This document shows, piece by piece, positions 8,662 to 16,377 of a DNA stretch of 64,000 bases (the stretch's first letter is position 1; every line of letters starts with the position of its first letter). The notes under the pieces are model-generated. The model ran no database searches. It saw only the letters and a list, made by a program, of their open reading frames with translations, and had not been told where the DNA came from. The stretch is taken from contig CANRCB010000011.1 of assembly GCA_947629015.1 (NCBI GenBank), positions 1-64,000 of the forward strand, given 5' to 3'. This DNA comes from an uncultured Gemmiger sp. (lineage in GTDB: Bacteria; Bacillota; Clostridia; Oscillospirales; Ruminococcaceae). A program made the position numbers and the translations under genes.

Positions 8662-10029
8662 TTACTTCCCGGCCTGCTGCTTTTTCATCGCGCGGGGCAG
8701 CGCGACGAAATAGATCAGCGCCCCGGCGCCGATGACGACCACCACCGACAAAATGCCGAACGGCCCGGCCGCGGCGTTGACGGCGTCGACCTCGGCCGGC
8801 GTGGCGGTGGCGGCGGTCAGGCCGCGGTTTTTGAGGATGATATCGGCGGCCGCGGCGCTGACAAAACCCACCAGCGCCGGCCCGATGATGGAGCTGAACT
8901 TGCCGAAGATATCAAAGAAGCCGAAAAACTCCCCGCTGCGCTGCTTGTCCGGGATGAGCTTGCCGTACATACTGCGGGACAGTGCCTGGATGCCGCCCTG
9001 GCTGGTGGCGCACAGCACCGCCAGCAGCCAGAACTGCCACAGGCTGTGCATGAAGAAGGCAAAGACACAGATGAACATATACACGCAGATGCCGACGCCG
9101 ACCATGAACCGCGCGCCGAATTTTTCCGACAGCTTGATGTAGAGCAGGCAGAACGGCAGCCCCAGCACCTGCACGAGCAGCAGCGCCAGCAGCATGCCGG
9201 TGGAATCCAGCCCGAGGTTGGTGCCGTAGCTGGTGGCCATGTTGATGACGGTGTGCACGCCGTCGATGTAGAAGAAATAGGCAAGGATGTACAGCAGCAT
9301 CGGCTTGTCGGCGATGATCTCGCGGACGGTGCGGCCGACCTCGCGGAAGGAGGCGCCGACCACGCCCTTCTGGTACGCCTTGCCGCCCTTCTGCTCACAG
9401 TTTTTGAGCAGCGGGATGCTGAACACCGCCCACCACACGGCGGTGAGGGCGAAGATGACGGTCAGGCAGGTGAGCGTGGGCACGCCGACGGCGTTCATCA
9501 CAAGGAAGATGACGAGCGGGATGGTGGACCCGCCGATGTAGCCAAGGCCATAGCCCAGCGTGGAGACGCGGTCCATGCGGTCCTCGGTGGTGATGTCGGT
9601 CAAAAATGCGTCGTAGTAGATGCAGGAGGCGTCGAACCCGACGACGCTGACGATGTACAGCACCAGCACGAGCGTGGCCGTCCTGCCCGCGGCGGCGGTG
9701 GAGGAGGTGAAATCCATGCCGGGGGTGAAGGCCAGACCGGCGCAGGCCAGCACGCCGATGCCCAAAAACAGCGTGAACAGCTTTTTGCGCATACCGCGGA
9801 TATCGCCGAACACGCCCAAAAACGGCGCCGACAGCGCAACGATGGCCATGGCGATGCTGGTGGCATAGCCCCATGTGCTCATGCTGGAAACGGCGTCGGC
9901 CGTGTTGCCGGCAACGGTGTCGAAAAAGATGGGCAGGATGGTGACGACGATGACGGAGTGCACGCTGTTGGCCCAGTCATACATCATCCAGCTGATCTCC
10001 TGCCTGGTGTAGTTCTTTAACAGTCCCAT
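8662..10029 (-). CDS. UMF1/Atg22-type major facilitator transporter
   Basis: A 455-residue integral membrane protein with about 12 hydrophobic segments. The N-terminus TRQEISWMMYDWANS is the hallmark of the UMF1 (vacuole effluxer Atg22-like) branch of the MFS. Clostridial members are poorly characterised; amino acid efflux is the role of the yeast relative. The start at 10029 (MGLLKNYTRQ) has GGGAGG 9 nt upstream; a possible start 12 codons earlier lies within the promoter region. It has its own promoter and looks monocistronic. Confidence 0.88.
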   Translation of the reverse strand: MGLLKNYTRQEISWMMYDWANSVHSVIVVTILPIFFDTVAGNTADAVSSMSTWGYATSIAMAIVALSAPFLGVFGDIRGMRKKLFTLFLGIGVLACAGLAFTPGMDFTSSTAAAGRTATLVLVLYIVSVVGFDASCIYYDAFLTDITTEDRMDRVSTLGYGLGYIGGSTIPLVIFLVMNAVGVPTLTCLTVIFALTAVWWAVFSIPLLKNCEQKGGKAYQKGVVGASFREVGRTVREIIADKPMLLYILAYFFYIDGVHTVINMATSYGTNLGLDSTGMLLALLLVQVLGLPFCLLYIKLSEKFGARFMVGVGICVYMFICVFAFFMHSLWQFWLLAVLCATSQGGIQALSRSMYGKLIPDKQRSGEFFGFFDIFGKFSSIIGPALVGFVSAAAADIILKNRGLTAATATPAEVDAVNAAAGPFGILSVVVVIGAGALIYFVALPRAMKKQQAGK

Positions 10030-10063
10030 AAGGCTCGCCTCCCGGTAAAAATGATATGAGTCC

Positions 10064-10092
10064 ATTTTACCAGTTTGGCGCGGCGATTACAA
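10064..10092 (-). promoter_or_regulatory. Promoter of the UMF1 transporter
   Basis: TTGTAA-N17-TAAAAT reading on the minus strand, 35 nt upstream of the start at 10029. Confidence 0.75.
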
Positions 10093-10110
10093 GCCGGGAG
10101 CGCACAAAAT

Positions 10111-10141
10111 CGCCCGCGCTTTCGGCAAAAAAGCGCGGGCG
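10111..10141 (-). terminator. Terminator of the sigma-factor operon
   Basis: CGCCCGCGCTT and its exact complement form an 11-bp stem followed on the minus strand by ATTTTG, 22 nt past the stop at 10163. Confidence 0.85.
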
Positions 10142-10162
10142 GCGTGGTTTTGGGGCGGCGGG

Positions 10163-11209
10163 TCAGGGCGCGGGGGCGGCCTGGGCGGCGTCCGTGCCGG
10201 GGGCGGGCTCACCTTCCGGGGCGGGGGCGGTCTGGGCGGCGGGGGCGTCCTGCGCGTCCGGCACGGCCGGCGGCGCGCCGGCCTCGGCCAAGGCGGCGGC
10301 GTAGCCCTCGTCATAGCCCTGCTGGTACAGCTGCTGCTGGAACTCCGCCTCGGTCTGGCCGGTCTCCGTTTCGGCCAGGTAGCGGTCGAGATCCTCGCGG
10401 GTCGGGAAGGTGAGGTCCCGGTAGCGCCAGTCGGCGTCGACCTGCGCGGCGAGGCGGCCGGCGTCGGCCTGCTGCTCCCACCGGCCGCTGACGTTCAGCG
10501 AAAAGACCTGGTACGGCTCGGCGGCGGCGTCACTGCCGTATTCCGGCTGCCAGGTGGTGAAATAGCAGTGGTCCAGCGGCAGAGCCTTGCAGGCGGCAAG
10601 CACCTGGGCGCAGTCGGCCGCAAACGCCTCGGCGTCGGCATAGCCCGGCCGGAGGACGAAATTCGCATTGGCGGAGCAGGCGCCGGCGGCAATCGCGGCG
10701 TCCAGGTCGGCGGCCTGCTCCCCACTCAGGCCGAAGGTGCTATCCCGGAGATAATAATCCGCCGTGTACACGCAGTCCTTCAGGGCGGGCACCTTTTCCA
10801 GCGCGGCGGTGCCGCGTTCCTCCAGCTGGGCGGTGAGCACCTGCACGCGGGCATCCCGCCCGGGGCCGGCCCAGTCCCACAAAAGCGGCAGGAGCGACGC
10901 CCCGCCCATGACGACGAGGATGAACGCGCAGCCCAGCATACTGAGGAAATCGTACTTGAGCTTGACATTTGGCCTGGCGGCGTAGACGAGCACCTCGATG
11001 CCAAGGGCGATGAGGATGACCGGCGCCAGGCGCAGAATGGGCCGCGGGTCAAAGCCGGGGACGAGGATGGCGCACAACAGCAGCACGCCGGCGGCAATGA
11101 GGGTAAGCCCGAAGGCAAAGGTGCCCACGCGGCGCACCTTCTGCGGCTGGGGGGCCGGGGCGGGCTGCGGCACGGCGGCGGGCGCCGCAGCGGGGTTCAT
11201 ATTTTCCAT
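10163..11209 (-). CDS. Membrane protein of unknown function, Pro-rich N-terminus
   Basis: 348 residues. A Pro/Ala-rich cytoplasmic start (1-25) is followed by three hydrophobic segments (about 28-50, 55-75, 85-110), the last ones with a LiaF/DUF5668-like look. A soluble, presumably extracytoplasmic domain (115-310) and an Ala/Pro-rich tail complete it. It follows the TM2-like gene of the sigma operon after 105 bp; a TATAAT box at 11233-11238 inside a near-palindrome ATTATACAA-N1-TTGTATTAT may drive it separately. No known family is recognised with confidence. Confidence 0.7.
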   Translation of the reverse strand: MENMNPAAAPAAVPQPAPAPQPQKVRRVGTFAFGLTLIAAGVLLLCAILVPGFDPRPILRLAPVILIALGIEVLVYAARPNVKLKYDFLSMLGCAFILVVMGGASLLPLLWDWAGPGRDARVQVLTAQLEERGTAALEKVPALKDCVYTADYYLRDSTFGLSGEQAADLDAAIAAGACSANANFVLRPGYADAEAFAADCAQVLAACKALPLDHCYFTTWQPEYGSDAAAEPYQVFSLNVSGRWEQQADAGRLAAQVDADWRYRDLTFPTREDLDRYLAETETGQTEAEFQQQLYQQGYDEGYAAALAEAGAPPAVPDAQDAPAAQTAPAPEGEPAPGTDAAQAAPAP

Positions 11210-11313
11210 ATCGCATTCCCTCTTTTCCCATTATTATACAATTTGTATTATCTGTGCCGATACCCAACACAGCGGGCGAAAACGCCCGCCGGCGGGGGTA
11301 TGGCAAAGGGCGC

Positions 11314-11934
11314 TTATTCCTGCGGCGGTTCGGGTGCGGCAGGCGGCTCGGCGCCCGGCGTCAGGTCGTCCGGCACGGGCGGCACGGGCGCCTGCTGCGG
11401 GTAGGGCGGCAGGTCGGGGGCCGGCGCGTCGGCGTTTTTCTGCGGCGGGTGCAGGCCCAGCAGCCACACGCCGGCGGCGATGAACAGCACCGAGACGACG
11501 ATGCCGGGGATGTTGTGCAGGATGCCCCACGCCCTGTCGCCGAACATCATGCGGAACAACGGGAACAGCAGATCCCGGATGACCAGCTCATACACACCGT
11601 AGACGCCGAGGCCGATGAGGATCCAACCCAGGAGCTTGCCGTTGCGCGGGATGGTTTTTTTGATGTCCGCCATGCTGCCCAGCAGCATCAGGCCGTCCTG
11701 TCTGGGCTGGCCGGCGTTGGCGCAGCGCAGCAGGTCATACACGTCAAAAAAGCTGTACATCCACACGATGGCGCAGACGACCAGGAACAGATATATATCC
11801 ATGGTGTAGGCAAGGCCGAAACTCAGGCAGAACAGCGTGATGAGCGAGAGCCCGCGCTGCATATAGCCGTAGTACATCTGCCCGGCGCCGGGGACAAGGG
11901 CAAACAAAAAGGTCAGGAAACCGTTCTTTTTCAT
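11314..11934 (-). CDS. TM2-like small membrane protein
   Basis: 206 residues. It starts MKKNGFLTFLFALVPG and continues into GAGQMYYGYMQRG, which resembles the TM2 domain (two helices joined by a short turn, GxGxFYxG). Several further hydrophobic segments span to about residue 165, and a Pro-rich tail ends in PPAAPEPPQE. The ATG at 11934 is chosen over a GTG three codons earlier because AAAGGAG is 8 nt before it. It begins 5 nt beyond the anti-sigma gene, so the three genes are translationally close. Confidence 0.75.
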   Translation of the reverse strand: MKKNGFLTFLFALVPGAGQMYYGYMQRGLSLITLFCLSFGLAYTMDIYLFLVVCAIVWMYSFFDVYDLLRCANAGQPRQDGLMLLGSMADIKKTIPRNGKLLGWILIGLGVYGVYELVIRDLLFPLFRMMFGDRAWGILHNIPGIVVSVLFIAAGVWLLGLHPPQKNADAPAPDLPPYPQQAPVPPVPDDLTPGAEPPAAPEPPQE

Positions 11935-11939
11935 GGTGG

Positions 11940-12434
11940 TCACTCCTTTGTTCGGCCAAGCGGGCCGTTGGGGATGGAAAGTTCGGGCAGGGAGAAGCCG
12001 TCCAGCCAGTCATGGAAGGTATCGCCCCAGCCGTGCAGCGTCTCGGCAAGGGACCAGGCGGGTTTTTCGGCCGGTGGCTGCCGGACGGCGGCCGGGTTGC
12101 CGAACAGCCCGAACTGCCACATCACAAAGGCCAGCGCCACGGCGGCGGCGGCCGAGACATAGCGGTTGGTCAGGATGCGGAAGCTGCGGCGGCGCATGAG
12201 CGCCTGCACCTGCGGTACAAGATCCCGCATGGGCTGCTGCAGGCCCTGGGGCATCTTTTCGATGAGGGCGGTATACCGGGCGAGGCAGTAGTCACAGAAA
12301 GAGAGGTGCTCGCCGGCTTCCAGGCGGCCAAGCTCGTCGAGGGTGCCGTCCCGCAGGGCGGCAAGGCCGGCGTCGGTCAGGTGGCCGAGGGGGTCAAACA
12401 GGTTTTGGTTGTCGAACACGGCGGCGTTTTGCAT
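11940..12434 (-). CDS. Anti-sigma factor with zinc-finger (zf-HC2) domain
   Basis: 164 residues. The N-terminal domain carries the His-Cys-Cys zinc-binding pattern HLSFCDYC typical of ZAS anti-sigma factors. One transmembrane helix lies at about 86-107, and the remaining 55 residues are predicted outside. It should sequester the sigma factor encoded immediately upstream: the sigma stop TAG is directly followed by this ATG, and its GGAGG lies within the sigma gene. The signal sensed by the outer part is unknown. Confidence 0.85.
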   Translation of the reverse strand: MQNAAVFDNQNLFDPLGHLTDAGLAALRDGTLDELGRLEAGEHLSFCDYCLARYTALIEKMPQGLQQPMRDLVPQVQALMRRRSFRILTNRYVSAAAAVALAFVMWQFGLFGNPAAVRQPPAEKPAWSLAETLHGWGDTFHDWLDGFSLPELSIPNGPLGRTKE

Positions 12435-13001
12435 CTATGGCTGCCTCCTTTCGTTGATCTGTTGGCGCAAAAGCGCCTTGGCGCGGAACAGCTGGTTTTG
12501 CACCGTGGCCTGCGGGCGGCCGAGCGCCGCGGCGATATCGGCCACGCTTTTTTGTTCCAGCAGGTACATTTTGGCCACCGGGCCGTAGGGCTGGCGCAGG
12601 GCGAGGATGAGGCCCCGCACCTCGGCGGCGCCGGCGGCGTCAGCCAGAAGGTCGGCCGGGTCACCGGGCGGGGCCGGGCCCACCGGCGTGCCGGCCTGCT
12701 CCACCGCGTCCGGCGGTTGGCCGCGCGGGCGGGGGGCGGCGGGGTCATCCTCGGTGTAAAGCGGGCCGACACGGCGTACCCACGCGCTTTTGAGGTGGTC
12801 TTTGCATTTGTTGGCGGCCACACGCACCAGCCATTGCTTGCGGTATTCCGGCGCGCAGCGGTCGATGCTGGAAAAGGCGGCCAGGAAGGTATCCTGGGTA
12901 AGGTCCTCGGCGGTGTGCGGGTTTTGAGTGAATTGCAGGCAGACGGTGTAGACCAGCCGCTGGTATTGGCGCATCAGGGTGGAAAATTCCTCATTGGTCA
13001 G
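12435..13001 (-). CDS. ECF-type RNA polymerase sigma factor (probable CTG start)
   Basis: 188 residues with sigma-70 region 2 (YQRLVYTVCLQFTQN, then AEDLTQDTFLAAF) and region 4 (LLEQKSVADIAAALGRPQAT, a helix-turn-helix). The middle linker is Pro/Arg rich. The first ATG (12974) has no ribosome-binding site. An in-frame CTG at 13001 lies 7 nt behind AGGGGGGAGGTG and adds LTNEEFSTL, which resembles the usual start of region 2 in these factors. An upstream in-frame TGA excludes anything longer. It heads an operon with its anti-sigma factor and two membrane proteins. Confidence 0.9.
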   Translation of the reverse strand: MTNEEFSTLMRQYQRLVYTVCLQFTQNPHTAEDLTQDTFLAAFSSIDRCAPEYRKQWLVRVAANKCKDHLKSAWVRRVGPLYTEDDPAAPRPRGQPPDAVEQAGTPVGPAPPGDPADLLADAAGAAEVRGLILALRQPYGPVAKMYLLEQKSVADIAAALGRPQATVQNQLFRAKALLRQQINERRQP

Positions 13002-13019
13002 GGCCGGTCACCTCCCCCC
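12999..13019 (-). promoter_or_regulatory. Very strong ribosome-binding site deciding a CTG start
   Basis: Minus-strand AGGGGGGAGGTG (13009-13019) is followed after 7 nt by CTG at 13001. The alternative ATG is 34 nt away and out of range. Confidence 0.7.
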
Positions 13020-13088
13020 TGCTGTCGGGTGTTCTGTACACTATAACGAAAGACCCGCCGCATTTTTTGCAGCGGGGGAATTTCTTTC

Positions 13089-13187
13089 AAAGTGGAGTTT
13101 GGAAAGTGGAGAGTGGAGAGAAGAAAGCTTTTTGAGAAGATTGCCGCGCAGCGGCATACCATATTTCCACATTCCACACTCCACTTT
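13089..13187. repeat. Purine/pyrimidine palindromic element, copy 1
   Basis: Arms 13089-13110 and 13166-13187 pair at 20 of 22 positions; the left arm is nearly pure purine (GTGGAGAGTGGAG style). A small GCCGC-GCA-GCGGC hairpin sits in the middle, next to GGCATACC. The same core, in the opposite orientation, is in the element at 47884-47964. It lies between convergent transcripts' ends and the sigma promoter region and is not coding. Confidence 0.75.
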
Positions 13188-13193
13188 CCTCTC

Positions 13194-13949
13194 TCAGAGT
13201 GCCAGCTCCAGCGTGACCGGGCAGTGGTCGGAACCGGGGATGTCCATCAAGACATCGGCCGCGGTGATGGCGGGGGTCAGGCGGTCACTGACGAGGAAAT
13301 AGTCGATGCGCCAGCCGGCGTTGCGCTCCCGCGCGCGGAAACGCATGCTCCACCAGCTGTACACGCCGGCCTTTTGGGGGTACAGGTGGCGGAAGCTGTC
13401 GGTAAAGCCGGCGGCGAGCAGCTCGTCCAGCTTGGCGCGCTCCTCGTCGCTGAAGCCGGCCGTGCCGCGGTTGGGGCCGGGGTTTTTGAGGTCGATGTCC
13501 TCATGGGCGACGTTCATGTCCCCGCACAGAACGACCGGCTTGTGCGCGTCCAGCGTTTGCAGGTAGCCGCGCAGCGCGTCCTCCCACGCGGTGCGGTAGG
13601 CGATGCGCGCCAGCTGGTCCTGGCTGTTGGGGGCGTAGATGTTGACAAGGTAATATTTTTCAAATTCCAGCGTCAGGGCGCGGCCCTCGCAGTCAAACTC
13701 CGGGCGGCCGATGCCCTGCCGCACAAGGAGCGGCGCCTGCTTTGCCCACACCGCCACGCCGGAATAGCCCTTGCGCTCGGCGCTGAAGAGATATTCCCGG
13801 TAGCCTTCGGGCGCGAACTCCGCCTGGCCGGGCTGCATCTTTGTCTCCTGCACGCAGAACACGTCGGCGTTAAGGCGGGCAAAGACCCCCGCAAAATCCT
13901 TTTTGAGCGCGGCGCGCAGGCCGTTGACGTTCCAGCTGACCAGTTTCAT
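13194..13949 (-). CDS. exoA: Exodeoxyribonuclease III
   Basis: A 251-residue exonuclease III/AP endonuclease of the DNase I-like fold, acting on abasic sites. Recognisable motifs are the start MKLVSWNVNGLR, VQETKM (metal-binding Glu), CGDMNVAHEDID and the C-terminal GSDHCPV with catalytic His. Length is normal for the family. Its ATG overlaps the stop of the MATE gene (ATGA), so the two are co-translated although functionally unrelated. Confidence 0.95.
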   Translation of the reverse strand: MKLVSWNVNGLRAALKKDFAGVFARLNADVFCVQETKMQPGQAEFAPEGYREYLFSAERKGYSGVAVWAKQAPLLVRQGIGRPEFDCEGRALTLEFEKYYLVNIYAPNSQDQLARIAYRTAWEDALRGYLQTLDAHKPVVLCGDMNVAHEDIDLKNPGPNRGTAGFSDEERAKLDELLAAGFTDSFRHLYPQKAGVYSWWSMRFRARERNAGWRIDYFLVSDRLTPAITAADVLMDIPGSDHCPVTLELAL

Positions 13950-15325
13950 GCGGCATCCTCCCATTTGCGTTTGGCGTGTTCTTCCCACCGGTGGCTGGCG
14001 AACCGCCAGACAAAGCCGGCCAGGCGGCAGACCCAGTCCACCACCATGGCGATCCACACGCCGACGGCGCCCCAGCCCATGCGCACGCACAGGATGTAGG
14101 AGAGCACCAGCCGGAACGCCACCATCGAAAAGATGGACACCGCCATCGTGTACCGCACGTCGTTGGCGGCGCGCAGGGCGTTGGGCAGCACGAACGCTGC
14201 CGGCCACATGACGATGGCGCACACGCCGTGGATGGCGATGAGCAGGCCGGCCAGGTGTGTGGTCTCGGGGGTGAGGGTATACAGGCGCAGCGTCCACGGC
14301 AGGCTGGCCACCACGGCGGCGGCCACGGCGCCCTGCAAAATATAATCCCACAGCAGCAGCTTTTTGGCGTAGGCCGCGGCCTGCCCAAGATCCCTTGCGC
14401 CGACGCAGCGCCCCACCACCGTGATCATGCCAAGGCCGATGGCGTTGCCGACGATGCAGCTGACGCCGTCGAGGTTGTTGGCGACGGCGTTGGCGGTGAT
14501 GTGCACCGTGCCGTGCAAAGAGATCATGCTGACCACGAGCACCCGCCCCAGCTGGAAGAAGCTGTTCTCGAACGCCGAGGGGATGCCGATGTACAAAATG
14601 TCTTTGGCGATGGCGGGCCGGAAGCTGCGCACACCGGCCCAGGTCAGGCGCAGGGCGGCGTTGTCCTCCCGGGCGGCGAGGGCCAGGATGACCGCGGCCC
14701 CCACCACGCGGGAGGCCAGCGTGGGCACCGCGACGCCGGCCACGCCCATGTGCAGCACATAGATGCACAGCGCGTTGCCCGCCACGTTGATGAGGTTGAC
14801 CAGCACGCTGACGCGCATGGACACCGCGCTGTTGCCGGTGGAGCGGAACAGCGCCGCGCCGGCGTTGTACAGCGCCATGAAGGGGTAGGACAAAGCGGTG
14901 ATGAGGAAGTAGAGCATGGCCGCCTGCATGACATCCGCCGCGATGCTGCCGAACAGCAGCCGCAGCAGCGCGCCGCGGGCCAGCGCGCCCGCCAGCATCA
15001 CGCCGCCGCCGAGCAGCGCGCTCAGGCTGACGAGCTGGCCGGCACTCTCCTGCGCGCGGCGGTCGTCTTTGGCGCCGAGCGCCTGGCTGGTGACGACGGC
15101 GCCGCCGGTGGCCAGTGCGGCAAAGATGTTGAAGATGAGCTGGTTGACCATATCGACGAGCGACACGCCGGAGATGGCGGCCTCGCCCGCCGAGGAGACC
15201 ATGACGGTATCGGCCATGCCCACGAGCACCGCCAGCCCCTGCTCGATGATGAGCGGCCACAGCAGCCGCACGAGCTGCCGGTTGGTGAACAGCGGCGCCC
15301 GGGCGGGCCGCGTTTCGGTTGGCAT
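13946..15325 (-). CDS. MATE family efflux transporter (pump 1)
   Basis: 459 residues with 12 predicted transmembrane segments in two homologous halves. It is a MATE/MOP superfamily cation-coupled exporter. The N-terminal half begins RQLVRLLWPLIIEQGLAVLV and carries GMADTVMVSSAG, the usual first-helix signature. The start at 15325 is chosen because GAGGGTG lies 7 nt upstream; the reading frame continues upstream only through promoter sequence. The substrate cannot be told from sequence. Confidence 0.9.
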   Translation of the reverse strand: MPTETRPARAPLFTNRQLVRLLWPLIIEQGLAVLVGMADTVMVSSAGEAAISGVSLVDMVNQLIFNIFAALATGGAVVTSQALGAKDDRRAQESAGQLVSLSALLGGGVMLAGALARGALLRLLFGSIAADVMQAAMLYFLITALSYPFMALYNAGAALFRSTGNSAVSMRVSVLVNLINVAGNALCIYVLHMGVAGVAVPTLASRVVGAAVILALAAREDNAALRLTWAGVRSFRPAIAKDILYIGIPSAFENSFFQLGRVLVVSMISLHGTVHITANAVANNLDGVSCIVGNAIGLGMITVVGRCVGARDLGQAAAYAKKLLLWDYILQGAVAAAVVASLPWTLRLYTLTPETTHLAGLLIAIHGVCAIVMWPAAFVLPNALRAANDVRYTMAVSIFSMVAFRLVLSYILCVRMGWGAVGVWIAMVVDWVCRLAGFVWRFASHRWEEHAKRKWEDAA

Positions 15326-15351
15326 ACAGAGCACCCTCTTTCCCGCCGTCC

Positions 15352-15380
15352 AGTATAGCACAGGCGGCGGCAAAACAAAA
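15352..15380 (-). promoter_or_regulatory. Promoter of MATE pump 1/exoA
   Basis: TTTTGT-N17-TATACT on the minus strand. The -35 is made of the U-tract region of the preceding terminator. Confidence 0.6.
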
Positions 15381-15417
15381 GCCCCCGCGGCACCCGTTTT
15401 AAGGGCGCCGCCGGGGC
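15381..15417 (-). terminator. Terminator after the anchored extracytoplasmic protein gene
   Basis: An 11-bp stem with one mismatch (15381-15391 with 15407-15417) is followed on the minus strand by TTTTGTTTTG. Confidence 0.75.
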
Positions 15418-15435
15418 GGATGGCGACGATTCGGT

Positions 15436-15936
15436 TCAGGCGGCCGGGCCGTAGGCGCTGACCTTCCATGCGCCGGACTGCTTGACCATGGAAAGGGAGA
15501 GGGCCTGCGGGGCATCGCCGGCGTCACTGTCTTTATAATCGATCCGCACGGTGCAGGTGGCGCCGTCCTGCGCGCCGGCCACATCGCCCTCCACGGTGAC
15601 GGTGATGCCGCTGATGGCACCGTTGCCGCCGTAAACGGCATCCTCCTGCGCGTAATCCGCCACAAGGCACTCCCGCAGGGCCTCCGGGTCACTGACGAAA
15701 TAGCTCTCGTAGAACTGCACGGCGGTCTGCTGCACGGCCTGCGCGTCGTCCCCCGCAGGCTGCGTGCCGTCGGCCGGGGCCGGCGTGGCGGAGGGCTGCG
15801 CCGTGGCGGTGGCGCCGGGGGCGGAGGTGCCGGATTGGGCCGGCTTTTTGAACATACTGGCCAGCACCAGCACCACGGCGACCACGACCAATGCGGCCGC
15901 GCCGCAGACGGCGAACATCATCTTGTTGCTTCTCAT
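15436..15936 (-). CDS. Membrane-anchored extracytoplasmic protein, unknown function
   Basis: 166 residues. One N-terminal transmembrane helix (about 8-28) is followed by a Ser/Thr/Ala/Pro-rich linker (33-65) and a compact domain (66-166). The domain has a DUF4878/SnoaL-like flavour: a helix with QFYESYF, then strands ending in GAWKVSAYGP. This is a common architecture for anchored domains in Clostridia; no function is known. The ATG at 15936 has AGGGGAGAG about 9 nt upstream. It has its own strong promoter and terminator. Confidence 0.75.
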   Translation of the reverse strand: MRSNKMMFAVCGAAALVVVAVVLVLASMFKKPAQSGTSAPGATATAQPSATPAPADGTQPAGDDAQAVQQTAVQFYESYFVSDPEALRECLVADYAQEDAVYGGNGAISGITVTVEGDVAGAQDGATCTVRIDYKDSDAGDAPQALSLSMVKQSGAWKVSAYGPAA

Positions 15937-16001
15937 GGCATCCACTCTCCCCTGTTTGCGCCTTCCTGCCCGCCGGGCGCAGGATATAGCTTTCTTTTTC
16001 C

Positions 16002-16030
16002 ATCCTAGCACAAGATTTGGGGTGTGTCAA
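16002..16030 (-). promoter_or_regulatory. Promoter of the anchored extracytoplasmic protein
   Basis: TTGACA-N17-TAGGAT on the minus strand. Confidence 0.85.
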
Positions 16031-16037
16031 GGCCAAA

Positions 16038-16068
16038 GCGGCGGCGCCTGTTGTAAAAGCGCCGCCGC
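16038..16068 (-). terminator. GC hairpin, probable end of the nucleoside importer operon
   Basis: Exact 10-bp arms GCGGCGGCGC/GCGCCGCCGC with an 11-nt loop; only a TTT follows before the next -35 (TTGACA) 7 nt on. It lies over 300 nt past the operon's last stop, with repeat copy A in between. Confidence 0.5.
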
Positions 16069-16189
16069 GTTTTGTAAAAACAGAAACGTTTTCCGGGGGA
16101 TCGGCATTTCTTCGCGGCGGCACGGGGCCGCAGGGCACCCCTGTGCCGGCTTTGCCGGGGCAAAAACGAACGCAGCGCGTTCGTGAGGC

Positions 16190-16331
16190 TGTCAAAAAAC
16201 GATCATTGCCGTATGGAAACGTGTAGGGCGGGCTCTTGAGCCCGCCGGAAAACATTGTTGCAGCGGCAAAGTCGCGCGGCGGGGGCAAGCCCCCGCCCTA
16301 CAATTCTACCCATAAAGGCGCTTTTTTAACA
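16190..16331 (+). repeat. Dispersed 145-bp element, copy A
   Basis: It starts TGTCAAAAAACG and ends in the near-complement (TGTTAAAAAAGCG read inward). Inside are two strong hairpins: GGCGGGCTCTTGAGCCCGCC and GGCGGGGGCAAGCCCCCGCC. Copy B at 51247-51393 is about 90% identical by eye over its whole length and in the same orientation. This fills most of the otherwise gene-free stretch 15937-16377. Confidence 0.9.
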
Positions 16332-16377
16332 CACCGGCAAACGCGACGTGTTCGTACCGAAATGGGCAGCACGCGCG

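Noticed and set aside
13194-15260. A single long minus-strand frame joining exonuclease III to an upstream region
   Set aside because: Only the last 251 codons match a protein; the rest is an out-of-frame reading of the MATE gene. The true start is at 13949.
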